Shown one piece after another: positions 15,713 to 21,640 of a stretch of 21,640 nt of DNA. The number at the start of each line of letters is the position of its first letter. The first letter of the stretch is position 1. This stretch comes from Bacteroidetes bacterium UBA6661 (lineage in GTDB: Bacteria > Bacteroidota > Bacteroidia > AKYH767-A > OLB10), in assembly GCA_002455375.1 (NCBI GenBank), contig DKKR01000026.1:1-21640 (forward strand). The letters are read 5' to 3'. The translations under genes were made by a program, and so were the position numbers. Below the pieces are notes generated by a model. That model was given only the letters and a program-made list of their open reading frames with translations, was not told where the DNA came from and made no database searches.

Positions 15713-15738
15713 GATTAAGTCTATCAATGTTTTTTGTT

Positions 15739-15794
15739 TTCATGAATGTAATTTCTCTAACCTGAGCGTAAGTCAAATAAATTGTTCATGAATG
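15739..15794 (+). repeat. Direct repeat TTCATGAATG, two copies
   Basis: TTCATGAATG occurs at 15739-15748 and again at 15785-15794, 46 bases start to start. Each contains the 8-bp palindrome TTCATGAA. Both copies lie between the ALDH pair and the MFS gene, upstream of the hairpin and of the MFS -7 box. They could be a paired operator or chance in AT-rich sequence. Confidence 0.35.
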
Positions 15795-15823
15795 AAAGGA
15801 TTGAATAATATTTGGAAAGATTG

Positions 15824-15871
15824 AAATCATTTGCTGTCTTCTTACAGAAATGATTTGTTTGTATTTATTTT
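15824..15871 (+). terminator. Terminator-like hairpin after the ALDH pair
   Basis: AAATCATTT at 15824-15832 and CTGT at 15834-15837 pair with ACAG at 15844-15847 and AAATGATTT at 15848-15856. The result is a 13-bp stem with one bulged G (15833) and a CTTCTT loop. A T-rich tail (15854-15871) follows on the plus strand. It starts 112 bases after the stop of the inactive ALDH gene and lies before the MFS promoter box, so it probably ends the ALDH transcript. The stem is AT-rich, hence moderate confidence. Confidence 0.5.
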
Positions 15872-15901
15872 GATTGGTAGTTATTATTTTAAAAGACATA
15901 T

Positions 15902-15909
15902 TATCTTTG
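15902..15909 (+). promoter_or_regulatory. Putative -7 element for the MFS transporter gene
   Basis: TATCTTTG matches TAnnTTTG exactly, about 40 bases before the ATG at 15949. No -33 TTTG stands at the usual 17-21-base distance; the nearest TTG (15874-15876) is 25 bases away. Only the -7 box is supported. Confidence 0.4.
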
Positions 15910-15948
15910 TTTTTGCTTTACAACACCTAACAATCTAAATTAAATTTT

Positions 15949-17325
15949 ATGAAAGTCATTGCTGCAGATGACCTGAGTGCAACATCGCTTTCCGATAGTT
16001 CGCGACTTCGAAATATTATTTTTATTTTATTGTATTTCTCACAAGGCATTCCTGAAGGGCTAACACTTTTTGCTATCCCTGCATGGCTTGCTTTCAATGG
16101 GAAAAGTGCTGTTGAAATTGCAGCATACAGTGCAACTGTTATGATTCCGTTTAGTCTGAAAATATTGCTTGCACCAATAATAGAAAAATACACCTATCTG
16201 CCTATGGGGCGAAGAAGACCTTGGTTGTTGTTCGGTCAGTTTGGAATCTTATCTGGATTATTCGCACTTGCTTTTGTACCGGAGCCGCTGGATAATATTT
16301 TCGTTATAGTTTGTGTAGTTCTGTGTTTGCACATATTTGTTATGTTTCAGGATATTGCTACAGATAGTTTAGTGATAGACATTGTTCCTGTTGAACAGCA
16401 GGGAAGAGCCAACAGTTTGATGTGGGGCTCCAAAACAATTGGTTCATCTGTGTCACTGTTTTTAGGAAGTTGGCTCATCAATGGGTATGGTTTTACAAGT
16501 GCTGTTTTAATTTTATCAGCTCCAATTTTAGTTGTAATGTTTGTGCCGCTTTTATTAAGGGAGCACAAAGGCGAGAAACTTCTCCCATGGACTCAAGGTC
16601 AAACTTCTGATGAGACCAAACAATTTGTAGTTGAAAGCTGGAAGAAAATGTTTAAATCATTCAAGCAAGTAGTTTTACTACGTAATTCCATCTTACTGTT
16701 ATTAGCAGTTTTTATAGCACTTGGTGCAATATATTTTATAAATACTTTACTGCCGATTTTTACAATACAGGAACTTGGCTGGACCAATGTGTATTTCTCA
16801 AAAATATTTTCTTCGTGCAGATTAATAGGAGGTGTTGCCGGAATGTTGGTTGGCGCGCTTGTTATTCAACGAATGGGTGTGATTCGATTTATTCAAAGCA
16901 GTTTAATATTAATGATTGTAATAGCTGTTCTTTTTGTTATGGGTGCTGTATTTTGGCATCACTTGAACATCATAGTTGGTTTTATTGTTACTTTCTGCAT
17001 ATTGGCAACACTGATTAATATTGGTGTGCTTGCCTTAGCCATGCAATTATGCTGGAAAAGAGTTTCTGCAATTCAATTTACATTTTGTATGACAATATTT
17101 AATGCCGGGTTAGCAACAGGTGCAGCATTACTGGGATGGCTTCGGCCTTATATGGAGTGGCAGCAGCTATTTTTGGTTTTTGCCGGTTTGATAGCATTTG
17201 CAATGGTGCTGTTTAAATTTATGAAAACAACAAACCATGTAAAACAAGTTGAAAGGTTAGAAGAGCAGTATATGGATGTTTTAAAAGTAGAAGGAAGTTT
17301 ACTGGTAAAATCAGAGACAATTTAA
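15949..17325 (+). CDS. MFS transporter, AmpG/PAT-like
   Basis: 458 residues with about twelve hydrophobic segments and a longer polar loop near 210-240. LLYFSQGIPEGLTLFAIPAWL (27-47) in helix 1, MGRRRPW (86-92) in the loop between helices 2 and 3, and the helix-4 motif QDIATDSLVIDIVP (134-147) resemble the AmpG muropeptide permease / acetyl-CoA transporter (PAT/SLC33) branch of the major facilitator superfamily. AmpG imports anhydromuropeptides during wall recycling; that substrate is possible but not proven, since no recycling gene (nagZ, ampD) is adjacent. It follows the ALDH pair on the same strand but is separated by 236 bases holding a hairpin and a -7 box, so it is probably its own unit. 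It converges on the SGNH gene with 34 bases between stops. Confidence 0.85.
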   Translation: MKVIAADDLSATSLSDSSRLRNIIFILLYFSQGIPEGLTLFAIPAWLAFNGKSAVEIAAYSATVMIPFSLKILLAPIIEKYTYLPMGRRRPWLLFGQFGILSGLFALAFVPEPLDNIFVIVCVVLCLHIFVMFQDIATDSLVIDIVPVEQQGRANSLMWGSKTIGSSVSLFLGSWLINGYGFTSAVLILSAPILVVMFVPLLLREHKGEKLLPWTQGQTSDETKQFVVESWKKMFKSFKQVVLLRNSILLLLAVFIALGAIYFINTLLPIFTIQELGWTNVYFSKIFSSCRLIGGVAGMLVGALVIQRMGVIRFIQSSLILMIVIAVLFVMGAVFWHHLNIIVGFIVTFCILATLINIGVLALAMQLCWKRVSAIQFTFCMTIFNAGLATGAALLGWLRPYMEWQQLFLVFAGLIAFAMVLFKFMKTTNHVKQVERLEEQYMDVLKVEGSLLVKSETI

Positions 17326-17359
17326 TTCGAAAAATAAATTTCGTAATTTAAAAAATACC

Positions 17360-18712
17360 TTAAGGCAACAAAATCCCCGGAAACGAATTTGCATCTGTTT
17401 GAGGAATGCGTGTTTGATATTTTTCGTTAATAGCTTTTATAAATTCATTGGCAATAAGTGCACTGCCTCGCCCTGTAGGAGTAATGCCGTCAAGAGAAAA
17501 AAATTGCCCTTTAAGAAACTCACTGCTGTAGGTAACACCATTGTGCGGATAACCACTGCTTATCTTTTTAAAGAAAGCATACATGTCCACATAGGCTAAA
17601 TTGTTTTCTTCAGCTTTTGTTTTTAGATAATTGTTGTAGCTTGTAATTGTATTTCTCAATGTATTGATTTCTGAAGTAGTGAGTACAAATCTGTTACCTA
17701 ATGGCTTCTGTGTATTGCTACCCCAGCCTGCGCAGTTTATACTATCAAGTGTAACCGGCAACAGCACTAACTCACCCGGCTTCATTTGTCTTCTTCCGGA
17801 TGCTGCCGAAGGGTCAGAAATTACCAATGGATTGTTACCCGCTTGAAAAGTTATCGGTGGATTGTTTGAAGCATACAGTGTATTAAGATCCTGTGCCTGT
17901 TGCTCTGTAAGTACCAGAGCATTGTAGGCAATAGAAGTAAAATAGGGAAGATTGAGTAGGTCCGGAATATTTGCCACTACACCTTTGCGATTTCCTGCAA
18001 TGAGAGAGGTAAGTGCATTGTTGATATTATTTTGAAAATCAACTAATGGTGTAATGGTAGCCAATGTTTGATTGCTGCCTGCCATTGCACAATCATAAAT
18101 ATCGTTAAAGCCAACCCAAAAAGAAAAGAAAGTAGGCAATTGTCTGACTGCATCGGTTAGTACGGTTGAAGTTTCGGGGTTTGTAGCAAATCGCGAATAG
18201 AAAGGATTCTTGGAAAGCAGTAAGTCTGTTGAACCAAAATTGGCATTGTCCAAATCAGATGATTTCATGCCCGGCACACCCATGTTGTTGTATGGAGCAT
18301 TGTTGCCAATGTATGTTTCAACTGCGACAATGTCAGTTACGTTGGAAGGAAATGTAAAGAAACCCGGAGTGGCATTGCATGTTGTGCCATAGTTAATTTT
18401 TGTTTGTGGAATATAGGTCTGAAGAAAAAAGTTAAAGCCTGCACCATCATTTCCGCTAACCAATGGTTGCAAAAACTCACCTCCACCAACTTTCTTCAAC
18501 TGTCCTGCAAGAATAGCTGCAAAACTATTTTGTTGCCCCATGTCAAACAGTGCATTATTCTGATAGCCTGCAGTGTAAGAACTGCCTAAAGCAACAAACT
18601 TCGAAAAGTCAATGCTGTTGTTGTCGAACTTTAGTTCTTTCAACTCAGGTTTGCATCCTGCAATCAATATTACTGCAAGAAGTAAACTTTTCAGAAGGTG
18701 ATTATTACTCAT
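17360..18712 (-). CDS. SGNH/GDSL hydrolase-like lipoprotein
   Basis: 450 residues. Lipoprotein signal peptide with lipobox LIAGC (Cys20), so it is lipid-anchored in the envelope. The SGNH fold is suggested by FVALGSSYTAGY (39-50) with nucleophile Ser45 in place of GDSL, NNMGVPGMKSSDL (142-154) as the Gly block, and VGFNDIYDCA (200-209) as the GxND block. The last block, SLDGITPTGRGSALIANEF (406-424), should hold Asp-x-x-His, but the sequence reads Asp408-Gly-Ile-Thr411, so the catalytic His is apparently Thr. Activity may therefore be lost or depend on another residue. The gene begins 24 bases after the stop of a FadL-type channel gene, and this pairing implies a role in handling lipids or hydrophobic esters at the outer membrane. 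Confidence 0.85.
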   Translation of the reverse strand: MSNNHLLKSLLLAVILIAGCKPELKELKFDNNSIDFSKFVALGSSYTAGYQNNALFDMGQQNSFAAILAGQLKKVGGGEFLQPLVSGNDGAGFNFFLQTYIPQTKINYGTTCNATPGFFTFPSNVTDIVAVETYIGNNAPYNNMGVPGMKSSDLDNANFGSTDLLLSKNPFYSRFATNPETSTVLTDAVRQLPTFFSFWVGFNDIYDCAMAGSNQTLATITPLVDFQNNINNALTSLIAGNRKGVVANIPDLLNLPYFTSIAYNALVLTEQQAQDLNTLYASNNPPITFQAGNNPLVISDPSAASGRRQMKPGELVLLPVTLDSINCAGWGSNTQKPLGNRFVLTTSEINTLRNTITSYNNYLKTKAEENNLAYVDMYAFFKKISSGYPHNGVTYSSEFLKGQFFSLDGITPTGRGSALIANEFIKAINEKYQTRIPQTDANSFPGILLP

Positions 18713-18736
18713 GTTTTTTTGTTGTGGTTTATTTAA

Positions 18737-19960
18737 TTAAAATGAATAGTTGACACCAACACCAAAACAATGCGACAATGTATTGAATGCACCATTTAAA
18801 CCGGTATCTTTATTTATTCCTTCACGCTCAGCCTTAGTTTCAAAACTGTATGATCCTTCAATAACAAAAGTTTTGCTCACGTTAAACGATGCACCAATAC
18901 CAAACACATATCTGTCGCCATCGGGCATGTCAGGAGTCATGTAGTTTTCTTTAACCGGAGTCTGATCGAACGCAATACCTGCGCGGCCTGTAACTTTATC
19001 ACTGATTTTATACATCGCACCTAATCGTAGTGATAATGCATCTCTGTATTTTCGTGCCTGACGAAATTCATCATTCAAAGTTGTGTTCGGTGCATCAAAC
19101 TCATAGTTCAAAGAATCGAACGATGACCAGCCGTTGAGGTTGGTTTCAAAATTTAGTTTTAACCCTCTAATGACTTCATAGCTGAAACCGATAGACAAAA
19201 CAGAAGGTAGCGGCATTTCTGCAGTGGCATTTGCTGAGGCCGGATATTGGTTGGCTAATGAAGCAGGAATATTGCTAAATGCAACATCAGTGTTTTTGAA
19301 ATTGAGTTTAACTTTTGACCGATATGTTAGTGCAGCAGTTAATTTTTTATTAATGGCATAATTGATACCTGCATTAAAACCAAAGCCTGTTGCCTTACCG
19401 TCAAATTGTGCATCTGCACCATCAGCAACTATCAATGCACGATTCCATTTATAGTTGGCATTGGCAAAAACAAAGCCTGCACCTATTCCTAATTTTTCAG
19501 AAATTTTATATGAGAAAGTGGGTTGAATAAATAAGGTGTTCAACTTTGCTGACAAAACAATATATCGCCCTTCCCAATCGCTTTTCCATGTTGTATTATA
19601 TCCAAAAGGAGTGTTGATCACAATACCTGCAGCCATTTTTTCAGATAACTTTATGGTGCCACCAAGATAAAAAGGCAACATGTTTTTTGATTCTGTACGA
19701 TCTACCAATCCACTGTTGTTGCTTCGAAAAGCAATTCTTGACTGCGAATAAGAAATACCGCCAAAGACATTACTTTTCTCAAGAAAAACCATTCCACCCG
19801 GATTGTAAAATATTACTGAACCATCAGTTTGCAATGCAATCACTGCACCGGCCATACCGGCTGAACTATGGCTTTGTGATAGCATCTGAAATCCACCGCC
19901 TGATACATGAAGATTACAGAATAGAAACAGAATTAAAAAACCTGAAATGAATTTTTTCAT
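18737..19960 (-). CDS. FadL/OmpP1/TodX-family outer-membrane transporter
   Basis: 407 residues from the ATG at 19960. I chose this start because it gives a normal signal peptide (MKKFISGFLILFLFCNLHVSGG); the frame can be extended upstream to 20134, but the extra 58 residues are unlike the family. The mature N-terminus, GGFQMLSQSHSSAGMAGAV, is the FadL hatch segment with its AxxAG(M)AGA-type motif. Many amphipathic beta strands follow and the protein ends in NYSF, with an aromatic terminal residue as expected for outer-membrane barrels. FadL channels take up long-chain fatty acids and other hydrophobic compounds by lateral diffusion. It is the first gene of a two-gene unit with the SGNH lipoprotein. 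The substrate is unknown; fatty acid or hydrocarbon is the family expectation. Confidence 0.92.
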   Translation of the reverse strand: MKKFISGFLILFLFCNLHVSGGGFQMLSQSHSSAGMAGAVIALQTDGSVIFYNPGGMVFLEKSNVFGGISYSQSRIAFRSNNSGLVDRTESKNMLPFYLGGTIKLSEKMAAGIVINTPFGYNTTWKSDWEGRYIVLSAKLNTLFIQPTFSYKISEKLGIGAGFVFANANYKWNRALIVADGADAQFDGKATGFGFNAGINYAINKKLTAALTYRSKVKLNFKNTDVAFSNIPASLANQYPASANATAEMPLPSVLSIGFSYEVIRGLKLNFETNLNGWSSFDSLNYEFDAPNTTLNDEFRQARKYRDALSLRLGAMYKISDKVTGRAGIAFDQTPVKENYMTPDMPDGDRYVFGIGASFNVSKTFVIEGSYSFETKAEREGINKDTGLNGAFNTLSHCFGVGVNYSF

Positions 19961-20005
19961 ATTAATCTTAACGCAAACAAAAATAAGAACAGCAAGCTTA
20001 ATAAG

Positions 20006-20013
20006 CAAAGTTA
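20006..20013 (-). promoter_or_regulatory. Putative -7 element for the FadL-SGNH unit
   Basis: TAACTTTG on the minus strand (20013-20006) matches TAnnTTTG exactly, about 45 bases before the ATG at 19960. No convincing -33 TTTG is at standard spacing. Its position downstream of 20134 also argues against the longer FadL start. The rest of the divergent gap (20014-20162) shows nothing else I can support, and I find no good promoter match for the plus-strand gene at 20163. Confidence 0.4.
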
Positions 20014-20162
20014 TACATGACGATGACAATTTGTTGTTAACATTGCTTTGTTGGTCATGGTTTTTAAAAATGTTTAAGATGTAACAACCAATATTCAAAA
20101 TTTTTGTATTAAAATTGCACTGTAATTGTAACACATTTTTTCACCTGCCAAAATCATTTCAC

Positions 20163-21640
20163 ATGTTAGTCAAAAAGTTATTTCTGATATTATTTTCTGT
20201 TGCAACAACTTTAACCTGTGCGGCATCTGTTGGCGACACTACATTTGTAAGTTCACATACCAATGACACCGTAGTAACCAATCCTAACACTGGAAGTAAT
20301 GGTTATGCAAATTGGGCTGTATTTCCTTCAACGTCCACCAACTATCGTAAGATAATCTTGACTTTAACGCACCGTTGTCCAAGCCCAATGGCATGTGGTG
20401 AATGGGATTATCTCGATTACATTTACATCAGACGCACAGGAAGTCAGAACAATCCTTCTCAGGATATTGAATTGGCGCGTTATATTACGCCTTACGGAAA
20501 CACTTTCAACTCCACATTTAAATCATCGTGGACTCTTGATGTAACAGATTTTGCATCCTTCCTTCACGACTCTGTAGAGATAGAATATATTCACACAGGC
20601 TACGAAACCAATGTGGGTCGCGGATGGCTTGTTAGTGTTGACTTTGCTTTGATAGAAGGTACTCCGGTAATGAATCCTATTGCATTTAAAAGATTGTGGC
20701 ATGGCAGTTTCCCTTATGGTAATGCTACTAATCCTATCGAAAACTATCTCGGTGCCGACACGGTGACACTTAATTTCAACACAGCAAACCTTAGATTGAA
20801 GGTTACACAATCCGGTCATGGTGCAGATGCTAATTACTGTGCAGAGTTTTGCTCAAAAACAAGAACCATTTATTTTGATAATTCATTGGTTGATACAAAG
20901 CAGGTTTGGCGTTTGTGTGGAACAAATCCTATTTATCCTCAAGGAGGCACATGGGTTTACGACAGAGCCAACTGGTGTCCGGGTAATTGGGTCTATCCTT
21001 CTGTCAATAATTTTGCCGTTGCAGGAGGAAGTACACACATTGTTGACATGAATATGCAGAACTACAACGTAACAAGTCCTTCGGCTAATTACGTCATTGA
21101 AGGACAGCTATTCGAATTTGGTCCATTGAACAATAGTATAGATGCAGCAATAGATGAAATTCTTGCACCTACAGACAAGTTTGAATTTTCACGAAGCAAC
21201 CCTACTTGCAACAATCCAAAAATCAGAATAAAAAATAATGGCTCAACACCAATAACATCAGCAACAATAAAATATGGATTAGTAGGCGAACCCGAAAGTA
21301 CATTCAACTGGACAGGCACAATAAATACTTTTGCAACAACAGATGTTGACTTACCTGGATTAATCAGCTATACAAGCGGCAACAGAATTTTTAAAGCATA
21401 TATTGCTGATGTTAATAATACAGCAGATCAGTATGTTTATGATGATACAGCTTATTCCAATGCCTATGTTCCGGAAGTGATGGACACAGTTTTTATCCTG
21501 CTGGTAAAGACAAATAATTACCCTACTGAAAATGGCTATACACTTTATGATGAAAATAATAATATCATCGTTCAACGACTTGCCGGAACATTAGCAGCAA
21601 ATACAATCTATCGCGACACCATTCATGCAACTCCCGGTTG
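20163..21640 (+). CDS. Secreted peptide-N-glycosidase F-related protein, C-terminus cut by window edge
   Basis: ATG at 20163 opens a frame with no stop to the window end (492 codons seen). There is a Sec signal peptide at 1-~21 (MLVKKLFLIL, cut near CAAS). Residues ~25-320 resemble the two jelly-roll domains of PNGase F: HRCPSPMACGEWDYLDYIYI (70-89), then GHGADANYCAEFC (218-230) and GGTWVYDRANWCPG (261-274). The many cysteines suit an exported disulfide-bonded protein. PNGase F releases N-glycans from glycoproteins; I cannot confirm that the catalytic acids are conserved. From about 345 a CARDB/Ig-like domain begins (NPKIRIKNNGSTPITSATIKYGL). Homologues often end in a T9SS sorting signal, which would lie outside the window. 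It is divergent from the FadL gene across 202 bases. Confidence 0.85.
   Translation, partial: MLVKKLFLILFSVATTLTCAASVGDTTFVSSHTNDTVVTNPNTGSNGYANWAVFPSTSTNYRKIILTLTHRCPSPMACGEWDYLDYIYIRRTGSQNNPSQDIELARYITPYGNTFNSTFKSSWTLDVTDFASFLHDSVEIEYIHTGYETNVGRGWLVSVDFALIEGTPVMNPIAFKRLWHGSFPYGNATNPIENYLGADTVTLNFNTANLRLKVTQSGHGADANYCAEFCSKTRTIYFDNSLVDTKQVWRLCGTNPIYPQGGTWVYDRANWCPGNWVYPSVNNFAVAGGSTHIVDMNMQNYNVTSPSANYVIEGQLFEFGPLNNSIDAAIDEILAPTDKFEFSRSNPTCNNPKIRIKNNGSTPITSATIKYGLVGEPESTFNWTGTINTFATTDVDLPGLISYTSGNRIFKAYIADVNNTADQYVYDDTAYSNAYVPEVMDTVFILLVKTNNYPTENGYTLYDENNNIIVQRLAGTLAANTIYRDTIHATPG

Noticed and set aside
19961..20134. 58-residue upstream extension of the FadL frame, starting at 20134
   Set aside because: It would place the obvious MKKF signal peptide in the interior, has no family similarity, and covers the TAACTTTG promoter box. 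The ATG at 19960 is preferred.
20523..20819. 98-residue minus-strand frame opposite the PNGase F-like gene
   Set aside because: The plus frame has a signal peptide and recognisable motifs; the minus frame has none.
1..21640. CRISPR arrays, insertion sequences, tRNA or rRNA genes
   Set aside because: No regularly spaced repeats, transposase-like frames, terminal inverted repeats or cloverleaf-forming sequences were seen on either strand.

Overview
The window is an AT-rich, densely packed stretch of chromosome from a member of the Bacteroidota (Bacteroidetes), probably an environmental lineage related to Chitinophagales/Sphingobacteriales. Three things point there. Start codons are preceded by A/T-rich sequence with no clear Shine-Dalgarno motif. 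Promoter-like boxes follow the Bacteroidota form (-33 TTTG or TTG, -7 TAnnTTTG). Several families are typical of the group: a type IX secretion (T9SS) C-terminal signal, a YtxJ bacillithiol-associated protein, 7TM-DISM/SpoIIE phosphatases, and a FadL porin beside an SGNH lipoprotein. I see no phage, transposon, CRISPR array, tRNA or rRNA, and no gap between genes over 300 bases.

Left part (1-2462): a DUF1003 membrane protein cut by the left edge (minus), a secreted serine beta-lactamase-fold hydrolase with a T9SS sorting tail (minus), and a small YtxJ-like thioredoxin-fold protein (plus).

Central part (2470-13134): nine genes, all on the minus strand. In order of transcription they are an SDR/DUF2867 oxidoreductase, an ArsC/Spx-like protein, an EamA transporter, yicC and gmk (4-base overlap), kynU and kmo (5-base gap), then a 7TM-DISM-SpoIIE phosphatase and a receiver-SpoIIE phosphatase (3-base gap). 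The overlaps and short gaps define three tight pairs: RNA/nucleotide housekeeping (yicC-gmk), kynurenine oxidation and cleavage (kynU-kmo), and a two-phosphatase signalling pair, one membrane-bound and one soluble.

Right part (13298-21640): an active aldehyde dehydrogenase followed by a short, catalytically dead ALDH-like protein (plus). Together they have the size and order of a two-domain ALDH16 split into two genes. A terminator-like hairpin follows, then an AmpG/PAT-like MFS transporter (plus). Next comes a minus-strand pair, a FadL/OmpP1 outer-membrane channel and an SGNH/GDSL lipoprotein whose usual catalytic histidine appears to be threonine. Last is the start of a large secreted peptide-N-glycosidase F-related protein (plus), cut by the right edge.

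Most of this is conserved core and accessory metabolism. The points most worth following are the split ALDH16-like pair, the paired SpoIIE phosphatases without a visible partner-switch target, the His-to-Thr change in the SGNH lipoprotein, and the PNGase F-like protein at the edge.
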